37,594 nucleotides of DNA from an uncultured Candidatus Planktophila sp. (GTDB lineage: Bacteria; Actinomycetota; Actinomycetes; Nanopelagicales; Nanopelagicaceae), in assembly GCA_937975715.1 (NCBI GenBank), contig CALJUA010000113.1, positions 1 to 37,594 on the forward strand. The letters are read 5' to 3'. Positions 7,709 to 16,388 of the stretch are shown here, piece after piece. Below the pieces are notes generated by a model. That model had not been told where the DNA came from. It saw only the letters and a list, made by a program, of their open reading frames with translations, and did no database searches. The first letter of the stretch is position 1. Every line of letters begins with the position of its first letter. A program made the translations under genes and the position numbers.

Positions 7709-9153
7709 CGCAGGATTGACTTCATCCACTTTTCAATTGCATCTGGATGGCGAGGAATATCTTCAGATAAATTGCGGCAACCATCTTCAGTAACCACGAT
7801 GTCATCTTCGATACGGATACCGATTCCACGGTATTCAGGTGCAAAGAGCTCGTCATCTGGCTGGATATAAAGGCCGGGCTCGACTGTAAGGACCATGCCG
7901 ACCTCAAGCTCTTTATCAAGATAATTCTCTTTGCGAGCGTGAGCACAGTCATGGACATCGATACCCAAGTGGTGGCTTACTCCGTGCAGAGTCCAACGGC
8001 GGTGCAGTCCAACTTCTGGCTTAAGAGACTCTTCAGCGCTGACAGTGAGAACACCCATGGCGGCAAGGCCTTCAGCAAGAACTTTCTGGCAAGCAGCGTT
8101 GATCTCGGAGAACTTCACACCCGGCTTGATAGCTGCAAAACCAGCTAACTGCGCCTCATAGACGAGCATGTAGAGAGAACGTTGTGCGGGAGTGAATTTT
8201 CCTGTGACAGGAAGCGTGCGAGTGATATCTGCGGTGTAGAAAGATTCAACTTCAACTCCGGCATCGACAAGGACAAGCTGACCAGGTCGAACGTCGCCAT
8301 CATTGCGGATCCAGTGCAATACACATGCATGAGCACCAGCACCGACGATGGTGTTGTAACCAAGATCGTTTCCTAACACGCGGGCGCGACCGTAGAAAGC
8401 TGCTTCGAGAACGCGTTCGCCTCGTGGAGTGGCAACAGCTGCTGGCATGACAGAGATGACATCGTTAAAACCAAGGGCAGATGCATCGACAGCCTTCTGC
8501 ATCTCGGCAATCTCATAATCATCTTTTACTAGGCGTTGCTCTGATGTAAATGTAAGGAATTCACTTTCGCGATCATGCTTCTTTACTGCTCCATCGACCA
8601 TTGCATCTTCGCCACGAATAATCAGGGTCTCTTTGCCATCTTTCAAGAAAGCTTCCAGGTCATTTACTAAGCGAGTATCGATCTGGTAGCGAGCCTTTGC
8701 TTCATCAAGTGTGTAGCGACGTCCCACCCAGAGCTCGCCATATTTTGCATCACGATAGAAAGCATCGGTGTCGCGAGTAGAACGTGGATGGATATAGAGG
8801 TATGTGAGGTGACCGCCCTGTGTTGGTTCCATAACAAGAACTGCATCGGCTGTGGAATCTGCACCTTGAACTCCGCTGTAGTACGCGAATGCACTATGAG
8901 GGCGATATTGATAGTCAGTATCGTTAGAGCGAACTTTGTAACCACCCGCAGGTAGAACTAGACGAATTCCAGGATAGGCAGCTGATAAAACTTGGCGACG
9001 AGCAAATGCGTAGGTAACAACTTCAAGTGGCGCTAGATCTGCATAATCTGATGGCGCCCAGCCCGAACTCATGAATTCTGCAAAGAGATCCGAAGGAGCT
9101 TGGTCGTGAATACGCTTGGCCTTCTCTGCGACTTCCGCATTGTCGTTATTCAT
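7705..9153 (-). CDS. pepP: Xaa-Pro aminopeptidase (aminopeptidase P, M24B)
   Basis: This dinuclear-metal peptidase removes N-terminal residues before proline. The 482-aa protein has the AMP_N domain (about 40-180) and the pita-bread catalytic domain (about 215-470). All five metal ligands are present: Asp297, Asp309, His394 (in SHHLG), Glu425 (in TVEPGLY) and Glu449 (in RIEDD). It lacks a signal peptide, so it is cytoplasmic. It is transcribed towards crcB with a 4-bp stop overlap. It could help degrade peptides taken up by the Dpp transporter further along, but that link is inference. Confidence 0.92.
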   Translation of the reverse strand: MNNDNAEVAEKAKRIHDQAPSDLFAEFMSSGWAPSDYADLAPLEVVTYAFARRQVLSAAYPGIRLVLPAGGYKVRSNDTDYQYRPHSAFAYYSGVQGADSTADAVLVMEPTQGGHLTYLYIHPRSTRDTDAFYRDAKYGELWVGRRYTLDEAKARYQIDTRLVNDLEAFLKDGKETLIIRGEDAMVDGAVKKHDRESEFLTFTSEQRLVKDDYEIAEMQKAVDASALGFNDVISVMPAAVATPRGERVLEAAFYGRARVLGNDLGYNTIVGAGAHACVLHWIRNDGDVRPGQLVLVDAGVEVESFYTADITRTLPVTGKFTPAQRSLYMLVYEAQLAGFAAIKPGVKFSEINAACQKVLAEGLAAMGVLTVSAEESLKPEVGLHRRWTLHGVSHHLGIDVHDCAHARKENYLDKELEVGMVLTVEPGLYIQPDDELFAPEYRGIGIRIEDDIVVTEDGCRNLSEDIPRHPDAIEKWMKSILR

Positions 9154-9163
9154 GATTTAAAGC

Positions 9164-10816
9164 CTAGATGAGCCGTGGGATATGAGCAACAACTGTCGTG
9201 TTGCCATCGTTAATAGAAATTGACCAACCGTCTTGAGCTACTTCATTTAACCAGGCGAAGCCAAGTCCAGTGCCCTCTCTTATGGGCTCCCTACCATTGT
9301 GTCTAGCCACCAGAGCCAGGTGATCTTGATCCACTTCCATCGATACAGATATTTGATTTGCTTTCCCGTGACGAACCGAATTGGCAACAAATTCCTCGAT
9401 AAAGAAAAGTAAGAGCGAGGCCTCAAGATTCGATACCTTGGCAATGGAAATCCCAGAAAAATCCAAGGATGCAACCCCGTGCCATAACTCACAAAGCTCT
9501 TGCAACTCTTTGCCAAATTGAAGTGGACCATTTTGTAAACGAAGAGAAAATTCACGATTTACAAGAGAATCTAGCCTCTCTATTGCGCCTCGAACTTGCG
9601 GGGATAAAGGACCTTCGCGAGTGGCAGATAGTTGCATGGAAATGGCAGTCAGTTCAGATTGCACTGAATTATGGAGGTAGGAAGCAGTGAATTTACGATC
9701 TCTCATCAGCGCAAGTGCCTCTTCGACTGATTGAAGTACTTTTCTTCTGTCCGAATTAAAGAGCAGAATACAAGAATTAAAAACCACAAACACTACGCTC
9801 GTGATAGCTGTAAGGGAATTTATAAGCAGAGAATTCTTCAATGTTAGGTTGAGTGAAAATACCGCGATAAAGAATTCTGTAAATGCGACTGTAAAAATCA
9901 AATATGCGAGAAAAAGTGAAATAAGAACAATTACAGCATTGGTTCGTCGAACAATCATTATTTTTGCAGCAACCAGCGGTAGACCTATCACGAATGAGAA
10001 TGCAAGTGTCAATTCAAGTGCATTCTGAGGTGAATAAAATGGAAGGGTGCCTAGTAAAAAGAGTCCACACCAAGGTAGAAATACATGCAAAACCGAGAAG
10101 TTAAGATCCCTAACAGCGTCTTTGGCAAGATTCCAGATTCGAACTTTCGGCACATGAAAATCTGCTGAAACCCATATTCTGTGGCTCAATGGGCGAAGTT
10201 CAGAAGCGATGTGATCCCTAATTGTTTCCGCTGCTTGAGTGATACTGTCGACCTCATTGCTATCGATATTCTCAAAGTTCAATAAGCTATCGAGTTTACT
10301 TTTTAATCTAATAATTTCCGGAATGTTCTTAAGCGAAACCGATTCTATTTGTGGGTCCTGGTTCACACTTTCAAGTACTGCCTGAGTAAAAAGTGCTTGA
10401 TACTTCTCGTTGTAGATCTTGGAGTGTTGAATAATGTATGTGAGTAAACCCAACCACAATAAAGTACTAAAAACACTAACTGGTATACGCGCGTACAGAT
10501 TCTCTGCGAAAGATGAAAAGTTGGGAACCAGGATGATTGTGATGAGAAACGCCCGTATTAGTCCTACAAAAATGAGCGGGAGCACAACTTCGATTCGTCT
10601 GATTGAACGGTAGCCCTCGATGTATTTCTGAATCCAAAGAATTAGGACGAGAATTCCCGTGATGAATAAAGTTAGTAAGAACCCAAGAGAAATTATCTTC
10701 TTGAAGCTTAATTCAGAACCTGTGCTTGCAAGCAGAAATGATAAAAATGAGATTGGCGAATAAAAGGCGATAGAAAGTGCGTCCAATTTAAAATATAGAT
10801 GTTGCTTTTCTTCCAT
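9164..10816 (-). CDS. Membrane sensor histidine kinase (NarL-partner class)
   Basis: A 550-aa kinase with two hydrophobic blocks: several helices at about 15-150 and another set at about 220-355. A dimerisation/phosphoacceptor helix has His382 in the HNSVQSE context. The HATPase domain (N-box EEFVANSVRHG at about 474-484, G-box GTGLGFAW) runs to the C terminus. No extracellular sensor domain of known type is seen, so signal input may be through the membrane. It follows its response regulator by 8 nt. The gene is visibly more A+T-rich than pepP and nagA around it, suggesting accessory origin. The signal is unknown. Confidence 0.82.
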   Translation of the reverse strand: MEEKQHLYFKLDALSIAFYSPISFLSFLLASTGSELSFKKIISLGFLLTLFITGILVLILWIQKYIEGYRSIRRIEVVLPLIFVGLIRAFLITIILVPNFSSFAENLYARIPVSVFSTLLWLGLLTYIIQHSKIYNEKYQALFTQAVLESVNQDPQIESVSLKNIPEIIRLKSKLDSLLNFENIDSNEVDSITQAAETIRDHIASELRPLSHRIWVSADFHVPKVRIWNLAKDAVRDLNFSVLHVFLPWCGLFLLGTLPFYSPQNALELTLAFSFVIGLPLVAAKIMIVRRTNAVIVLISLFLAYLIFTVAFTEFFIAVFSLNLTLKNSLLINSLTAITSVVFVVFNSCILLFNSDRRKVLQSVEEALALMRDRKFTASYLHNSVQSELTAISMQLSATREGPLSPQVRGAIERLDSLVNREFSLRLQNGPLQFGKELQELCELWHGVASLDFSGISIAKVSNLEASLLLFFIEEFVANSVRHGKANQISVSMEVDQDHLALVARHNGREPIREGTGLGFAWLNEVAQDGWSISINDGNTTVVAHIPRLI

Positions 10817-10824
10817 ATTTTAAT

Positions 10825-11457
10825 TCACTGCCCTTTGCCGGTTAATTTAGAAAAATATCTAACGAGTGCAATTCTTGGGTTTAGCGAATTATCCTGATCA
10901 AAGTTCAGAATGTGATTTATGCGCGAAATGGTCTTCTCAACTCCGCTGACGCTGATATGTAGTTGGCGTGCAATTTCTTGATTGGAGAAACCCATATTAA
11001 TAAGCCGTAATAACTCAATTTGATTATCAGTCAATGGAGATTCTTTATTCTTTTGATTGTTGACTTTAGACAGCGGCTTAGACTTCGCAAGAAGCAAAAT
11101 CTTTACAAGCTGGTTTATATCTTCAAGCGTGGTTTTTGTAATGTGTCGCATTCCAATTGGGAGCACTCGCCATGGGTCTCCAGCTGCACGATGGTCTGTA
11201 AAACTAGTGATGAGAACTAGTCCGATATTTGGTTGTAATTCGCGCATCTTGTACGCAACATCTTTTCCATTTGGTCCTCGTCCCAAGTCGAGGTCGATAA
11301 GTGCTAGATCTACTTGGCGAGATGAGAAAGGCTCGAAACTTTCCGAGGCACTTCCCGTGCTGAGCACAATGTCAAAACCGACTCCTTTGAGTGCGGTCGC
11401 AAGCAGAGTACGAGAATAGGAGTCATCGTCGACGATGATGAGGGAACCTAATTTCAT
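10825..11457 (-). CDS. LuxR/NarL-family response regulator
   Basis: A 210-aa two-domain regulator. The receiver domain (1-125) has the acidic pocket D10-D12, phosphoacceptor Asp55 (LALIDLD), Thr84/Ser85 and Lys108. The LuxR-type helix-turn-helix (about 141-186) shows LTDNQIELLRLINMGFSNQEIA. It is first in a two-gene unit with the kinase. It is divergent from the secreted glycine-rich protein gene across only about 75 bp, which makes that gene a likely target; this is inference from position. Confidence 0.88.
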   Translation of the reverse strand: MKLGSLIIVDDDSYSRTLLATALKGVGFDIVLSTGSASESFEPFSSRQVDLALIDLDLGRGPNGKDVAYKMRELQPNIGLVLITSFTDHRAAGDPWRVLPIGMRHITKTTLEDINQLVKILLLAKSKPLSKVNNQKNKESPLTDNQIELLRLINMGFSNQEIARQLHISVSGVEKTISRINHILNFDQDNSLNPRIALVRYFSKLTGKGQ

Positions 11458-11483
11458 TCACAGATTATCGTCTACAAATTCAG

Positions 11484-11512
11484 TTGATAAGGCATTAAGT
11501 GTCGGGTTATCA
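11484..11512 (+). promoter_or_regulatory. Possible promoter/operator between the response regulator and the glycine-rich gene
   Basis: TTGATA (11484-11489) and TTATCA (11507-11512) are 17 nt apart and can be read as a weak -35/-10 pair towards the glycine-rich gene. The same bases form an inverted repeat, TGATAA-N16-TTATCA, which could be a regulator site. Both readings are weak. Confidence 0.25.
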
Positions 11513-11535
11513 GGACGGTCACTTAGGTCGGCTTG

Positions 11536-13965
11536 ATGAACTTACCTACCATCAGACTCATTATGAAGCGCATATGTGTTCTCTTGGCGCTAATAGTGGC
11601 CTCGCTACCTGTACCGACCGCCTTTGCGACCTATGGCGTGGACATTCTTCCGAGTAATTCAATGAGAAGCGGATCTTTGAGCTGGGGCTACAGCGATAAC
11701 GCCACCTGTATGAATGGTTACCCAAATGTTGGAGAATCGACTCCGAATTCAATCACCACATCGAAATATGCCATTGAAAATCAACACAATATTCTTTCAG
11801 TAAACGCAAGTGTCTATACATTTTCGATAACCGTGACGGCAAATAATTCTTATGATGGCACCTACCAAATAAAAATGTTAGACACATTGGGAAATGAAAC
11901 CTCCACGGGCCAAATGAATATTCCGGCAGGCACAAGTCGAGTCGTTACTCTTCGCTTTTACCCTAAAAATGTTCTGTCGCCTATAACTCTCTCACTTTCT
12001 GGAAGAAGTACGCTCTCTGTTGACGGATGTAATGGTCCTGTTTTTAGTAGCCCTTCCTTAATTGAAAGTGCGCCTCCGCCAAGGCTTTCCAATACATGGA
12101 TGAGTTCTGTGAATCTTTGGGATTTAACCCCGACGAGTTTTAGTATGACAACGTATTCGCAAGCACTGCAAAGTTGTGCGGTCGGTTATGCGTACCTGAT
12201 TTATCTGGCAAATCCTGATGGGATTTTATATCTCCACCGAACCATTAAAATATCGCCTACCCAGGCATCCAATAACAATAAATACTCGTTCACCGAAGCA
12301 AAACCGAGAACTACCTATTTCATCAAAGAGATTGCCTATGGTGATTTAGTAAATTGCCTTGACTCCGAATTGCCAGGTGTGTGGCCAAACTGGCGCACCC
12401 CAGGACCCACAACTCTTGCTACTCCGAATGCGCCGTCACTTACAAATAACTCTGATAACTCAATAAATGTTTCACTCGGTACTGGAGTTACGGGTGCAAT
12501 AGATTATCTCTTTACACTTTACGAAAGTGACTCAAAAACAATTGTTCATTCGCAATTAGTCTCAACAGGAATTGTTGGTGGCTCGATCCCTATTGCAGCA
12601 GGTTTAAAATACGGAGCTACCTACTTCGGCTCATTGGTTGCAAAGGGGAACGGATTCGCCAATGAGAGCTCTGCGCGAAGCCCACTCACAATTATCACGA
12701 TTCCGTCGGATCCAGCGTCACCATTTTCAGATAATCAATGCGAACTCAACCCAAGTAGGCCTAATTCAATTACAAAGATTCAAGCCGCAAGTGGTTACTG
12801 CATAGCCCGTGTTGAGACCAATACTTCTATTTCCGTTCCATCTGGCGTGTCACAGATGGATGTTTTAGTGGTGGGTGGCGGTGGTGGTGGCGGTGCATGG
12901 GTTGGCGGTGGTGGTGGCGGCGGAGCTGTAACAACCTCCTTAAACACCGCAGTTTCAGGAACGATTTCCGTAACTGTAGGTCTCGGTGGTGGCGGTGGTA
13001 AGTACACGGCTGCTTTGGGTGCTGTCTCGGGAACTTCAGGCGGTGCATCTAGTTTTGGAAGTATCACAGCTTTAGGTGGTGGATATGGTGCAACGTGGAG
13101 CTCGTACGCCCAAGGAGCGCAATCGACTGATTCAACAATCGCTAATGGTGGTGGAGGATCAGGGTCTTCGCAATTTACAGGTGGATCTGGTTCGGTGAGG
13201 ACTGGCGGCAACGGCATTGCAACTGTTACCGCGCCATTTCCTGCTGGTGGCGGAGCAGGTGCGGGAGCAAACGGTGGATATGCATCCTTAGGTTCTGTTA
13301 ATAGCTCTGGAGATCGCTACTGCGAATCACTTGGTGGGAACGGTGGAAATGGTGTGCGAGACACCAGTGGAATCTCTGGCTCAACGAGCAATTACTTTGG
13401 CGGCGGTGGTGGTGGCGGAGTCCACGGTTATGTTATCGACAATGTATACCTGGATTACTGTGCGGGATTACCTGGTGGTGGTGGATTGGGCGGCGGTGCT
13501 GATGGCTTAACACCTGAAAGTAATCCCTATGGTCCTCAAACTGGATATTCAGGTAAAGCTTTCACTGGCGGCGGTGGCGGCGGCGTGGGCCACACTTCTG
13601 CAAATGCATCGTATGGTGGTGTTGGGGGTTCCGGTGTTGTCTATCTAAGATGGAGTAAACCAACAAATAGCCTGCAGTCCATCTCACTTTCACAATTGTT
13701 AGTGCTACCTACGTATCAATCACGAGTGACTTTAACCGCCAATCTTTTTGGCGCAGATGCAAGAGTTACCTTTTATCAAAACGGTAAGAGAATTCCAGGT
13801 TGCATTAGTTTAAAAAGTGTAAGTCTAAGCGTTGCTTGCAATTGGAAAGTAAGTCAAAGAAATACTGTATCAATTACTGCTATAGCGACTTCTGTAAATG
13901 GATCCTCACAAATTGCCTCGGTACCACTCAATGTCTCTGTCGGGCGGCGAACTACTCTGAGATAA
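11536..13965 (+). CDS. Large secreted glycine-rich surface protein
   Basis: About 809 aa with an N-terminal signal peptide whose hydrophobic core is ICVLLALIVASL, cut near TAFA. A unique N-terminal domain is followed by a fibronectin-III-like segment (about 295-395) and a roughly 270-residue region with repeated runs of Gly (VVGGGGGGG, GGGGGGGAV). The last 95 residues look like a bacterial Ig-like (Big_3-type) domain. The Gly-rich domain belongs to a family seen in bacterial adhesins and phage fibre proteins. No LPxTG or C-terminal membrane anchor is seen, so it is either released or held non-covalently. Starts at 11533 (TTG), 11536 or 11563 are possible; all keep the signal peptide. The role is probably surface or matrix, but unproven. 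Confidence 0.75.
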   Translation: MNLPTIRLIMKRICVLLALIVASLPVPTAFATYGVDILPSNSMRSGSLSWGYSDNATCMNGYPNVGESTPNSITTSKYAIENQHNILSVNASVYTFSITVTANNSYDGTYQIKMLDTLGNETSTGQMNIPAGTSRVVTLRFYPKNVLSPITLSLSGRSTLSVDGCNGPVFSSPSLIESAPPPRLSNTWMSSVNLWDLTPTSFSMTTYSQALQSCAVGYAYLIYLANPDGILYLHRTIKISPTQASNNNKYSFTEAKPRTTYFIKEIAYGDLVNCLDSELPGVWPNWRTPGPTTLATPNAPSLTNNSDNSINVSLGTGVTGAIDYLFTLYESDSKTIVHSQLVSTGIVGGSIPIAAGLKYGATYFGSLVAKGNGFANESSARSPLTIITIPSDPASPFSDNQCELNPSRPNSITKIQAASGYCIARVETNTSISVPSGVSQMDVLVVGGGGGGGAWVGGGGGGGAVTTSLNTAVSGTISVTVGLGGGGGKYTAALGAVSGTSGGASSFGSITALGGGYGATWSSYAQGAQSTDSTIANGGGGSGSSQFTGGSGSVRTGGNGIATVTAPFPAGGGAGAGANGGYASLGSVNSSGDRYCESLGGNGGNGVRDTSGISGSTSNYFGGGGGGGVHGYVIDNVYLDYCAGLPGGGGLGGGADGLTPESNPYGPQTGYSGKAFTGGGGGGVGHTSANASYGGVGGSGVVYLRWSKPTNSLQSISLSQLLVLPTYQSRVTLTANLFGADARVTFYQNGKRIPGCISLKSVSLSVACNWKVSQRNTVSITAIATSVNGSSQIASVPLNVSVGRRTTLR

Positions 13966-13974
13966 GATTCTATC

Positions 13975-15063
13975 GTGATTATTCAATGTGCACAGGCAGT
14001 CGTCGACGGTGAACTTCTCAAAGATTGTTGGATTGTTGTTGAAAATAATCTGATTACGCAAATTCAAGAGGGCGTACACGCCTCACCCGATCGGATGATT
14101 TCGGGAACATTAATTCCTGCATTTGTTGATATCCATTGTCACGGTGGAGCAGGCCAATACTTCTCTGGAGCACAGCCTGAGAAAGTCATTGATTTTCACC
14201 GCTCCCATGGCACTGGCACCATCGTTGCATCCCTTGTCAGCGAACCTCTTGAAAATCTTAAAGCTCAGATTAAACAACTTGTTCCGCATTACAAATCAGG
14301 TGCGATTGCCGGTATTCACTTAGAAGGTCCATATCTCTCACATGCTCGCTGCGGTGCGCACCTTCCCGAAAATCTCATCAACCCACGCTGGGAAGATTTA
14401 TCAGAGCTCATTGAAATTGGTGAAGGTGCAATCGTGATGGTGACAATTGCACCAGAGCTCGATGGCGCACTCGAATGTATTGGAAAATTATCTGATCATG
14501 GCGTCATCGCAGCCATCGGTCACACTGCGGCACCTCTACCAACAATGCAATCTGCTATCGATGCAGGTGCAGAAATTGTCACCCATTTCACCAACGGCAT
14601 GGTCAAGCCACAAGATGACCGAGAACTCACAGATGCTCTTTTAGATGAAGACCAACTTTCATTAGAACTCATTCTCGATGGCGAGCATGTTTCACCAGAG
14701 AACGTTCGTGAAATTCTTACCGTAGACCCACTTCGATTAATTTTGATTACCGATGCCATGAGCGCGGCCGGTCAGCCAGATGGTGATTACACAATTGGCA
14801 TCTTGCCTGTGCGCGTGCGCAATGGTGTTGCTCGTCTTGATAATGGATCCCTCGCCGGTTCAACGCTCACAATGGATCGCGCATTCGAACGTTTGGTTAA
14901 TGAATATGGCGTCAGCTTGGTGGATGCAGTCGATGCATCGTCAGGCAATGCAGCTCGCGCACTCGGCATGGGCGATCGTGGAGTTATTGCAGTAGGCGCA
15001 GCGGCAGATTTCCTTGAATGGGATGGCGCAAAGGTTCTAAGTAACAAAACGTTATCGGCTTAG
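13975..15063 (+). CDS. nagA: N-acetylglucosamine-6-phosphate deacetylase
   Basis: The enzyme hydrolyses GlcNAc-6-P to GlcN-6-P and acetate. The 362-aa amidohydrolase keeps the expected residues: His54-x-His56, Glu117 in HLEGPY, His183 in GHT, His204 in THFTNGM and catalytic Asp260 in ITDAM. The THFTNGM block differs from the common THL-[FY]-NAM form. It takes the GlcNAc-6-P produced by MurQ and the kinase genes further downstream. The GTG start is 9 nt after the preceding stop. TAAGAT (13963-13968) ends 6 nt before the GTG and no clear Shine-Dalgarno is present, so a leaderless message is possible. Confidence 0.93.
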   Translation: MIIQCAQAVVDGELLKDCWIVVENNLITQIQEGVHASPDRMISGTLIPAFVDIHCHGGAGQYFSGAQPEKVIDFHRSHGTGTIVASLVSEPLENLKAQIKQLVPHYKSGAIAGIHLEGPYLSHARCGAHLPENLINPRWEDLSELIEIGEGAIVMVTIAPELDGALECIGKLSDHGVIAAIGHTAAPLPTMQSAIDAGAEIVTHFTNGMVKPQDDRELTDALLDEDQLSLELILDGEHVSPENVREILTVDPLRLILITDAMSAAGQPDGDYTIGILPVRVRNGVARLDNGSLAGSTLTMDRAFERLVNEYGVSLVDAVDASSGNAARALGMGDRGVIAVGAAADFLEWDGAKVLSNKTLSA

Positions 15064-15077
15064 CCGCTTCGCTATCC

Positions 15078-15106
15078 TTGACCTTACTACTACTGGGTAC
15101 TACTTT
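15078..15106 (+). promoter_or_regulatory. Promoter of the AfuA/FbpA-type transporter operon
   Basis: TTGACC (15078-15083), a 17-nt spacer and TACTTT (15101-15106) form the same -35/-10 pair as the murR promoter. It lies 65 nt before the binding-protein ATG. Confidence 0.5.
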
Positions 15107-15121
15107 GGCGCAATCCCAGTG

Positions 15122-15140
15122 CTTATGGATCAGACATAAG
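15122..15140 (+). promoter_or_regulatory. Inverted repeat in the 5' leader, candidate operator
   Basis: CTTATG-N7-CATAAG is a perfect 6-bp inverted repeat placed 15 nt after the -10 of the transporter promoter. It does not resemble the IdeR/DtxR iron box as I recall it. The bound regulator is unknown. Confidence 0.35.
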
Positions 15141-15170
15141 ACTAAAGAAAGTAGTTGTAGAAAGGTATTC

Positions 15171-16316
15171 ATGAAGAAGTTCCTCATCGGCGCGGTTATT
15201 TCTGCGCTCGGCTTCTCGCTCGTAACGGTCGGAGCAGCCCCAGCAAATGCAGCTGGATCAACAGGTCAGTCTTGCGCGCAAGAAGGCCTCGTTCGCAAGA
15301 TTTCAGGCCTGACATATACATGTGCACGTACAGATGGCGCGCTTAAGTGGGGCGAAGGTCGCAAACTAAGTGGCTCACTCACAGTTGTCTGTGGTGCTAC
15401 TGAAGCATGGTGTGGCGCAATGACTTCAGCATTTGAAAAGCGCACAGGAGTCAAGACATCTTTCGTTCGCCTCTCATCTGGCGAAACAACTGCTCGCCTG
15501 GAAGCATTTAAGTCGAATCCAGAATTTGGCGTATGGCACGGTGGTCCAGTTGATGGATTCGGCGTTGCACGTATCAAGGGACTCATCGAGTCATACGCAT
15601 CACCAAGCCGCAACATGATTCCTAAGAACTACAAAGATGGAGATGGATATTGGACTGGCGTTTACGTCGGTGCACTCGGTTTCTGCTCTAACACTGATGT
15701 ACTTAAGAAGCTCGGTGTCTCAGTTCCAACTTCATGGGCAGCACTTTTGGATTCAAAGCTCAAAGGTCAGGTTTCAACTGCACACCCTGCAACTTCAGGA
15801 ACAGCATTTACATCACTCTGGACAAACGTCACACGTCTTGGTGAGAAGGATGCGCTCGCTTATCACTCAGCACTTCACAAGAATGTTCTCTACTACACCA
15901 AGTCAGGCGTTGGCCCAGTTGCAATCGTCGGTCGCGGTGAAGCAGCAGTCGGACTTGTCTTCTCACACGACTGTGTATTCGGTGCTGAGCAGGGTTACCC
16001 ATTGAAGGTTTCATTCCCATCAGAAGGAACAGGATATGAAATCGGTGGCGTTGCACTCATCAAGGGTTCAAAGAATCCAGATGCTGCAAAGGCATATGTT
16101 GACTTCACACTCTCAACAGAGGCACAGAACCTTGGCGTCGGAGTGGGCGCGTACCAGATCCTTACAAACCCATATGCACGTAAGGATTCACGTATGGTCA
16201 AGCTCTCTAAGTTGAAGATTGTTGACTACGACTTCGATAAGGCAGCAGCTGCAAAGACTGCTCTTACAGCGAAGTTCGATGCAGACATCATCAACCGCTC
16301 ACAGGTAAAGAGCTAG
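15171..16316 (+). CDS. ABC transporter substrate-binding protein, AfuA/FbpA family
   Basis: A 381-aa extracellular binding protein of the iron/sugar-phosphate class (SBP type 1/6). The signal peptide has a KKF start, a hydrophobic core and an ANAAG cleavage region; there is no lipobox Cys. The body contains the family pattern WHGGPVDGF, TSGTAFTSLW and the YTKSG-x-GPVAIVGRGEAAVG block. Some family members bind ferric iron, others (AfuA) hexose phosphates. An AAAGG site (15160-15164) supports ATG 15171 over the longer frame. A terminator-like hairpin follows. The substrate is undecided. Confidence 0.8.
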   Translation: MKKFLIGAVISALGFSLVTVGAAPANAAGSTGQSCAQEGLVRKISGLTYTCARTDGALKWGEGRKLSGSLTVVCGATEAWCGAMTSAFEKRTGVKTSFVRLSSGETTARLEAFKSNPEFGVWHGGPVDGFGVARIKGLIESYASPSRNMIPKNYKDGDGYWTGVYVGALGFCSNTDVLKKLGVSVPTSWAALLDSKLKGQVSTAHPATSGTAFTSLWTNVTRLGEKDALAYHSALHKNVLYYTKSGVGPVAIVGRGEAAVGLVFSHDCVFGAEQGYPLKVSFPSEGTGYEIGGVALIKGSKNPDAAKAYVDFTLSTEAQNLGVGVGAYQILTNPYARKDSRMVKLSKLKIVDYDFDKAAAAKTALTAKFDADIINRSQVKS

Positions 16317-16327
16317 TTCATTCGAGC

Positions 16328-16362
16328 AAGGGATCCCGGGCAAATATGGCTCGGGATCCCTT
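16328..16362 (+). terminator. Hairpin between binding-protein and permease genes
   Basis: A perfect 11-bp stem, AAGGGATCCCG (16328-16338) with CGGGATCCCTT (16352-16362), is followed by a pyrimidine-rich CTCTCTTTCTT tail. Inside an operon it probably acts as a partial terminator or 3' stabiliser that raises binding-protein expression relative to the permease. Confidence 0.75.
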
Positions 16363-16388
16363 CTCTCTTTCTTATTGAAGGGCTGTAA

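Noticed and set aside
12795..13217. 140-aa proline-rich open frame on the minus strand
   Set aside because: It is the complement of GGN glycine codons in the secreted protein, which read as proline-rich on the other strand; no ribosome site or domain.
15078..15170. N-terminal extension of the AfuA/FbpA-type binding protein from 15078
   Set aside because: The extra 31 residues precede a perfect signal peptide and include the promoter bases; ATG 15171 with AAAGG upstream is the real start.
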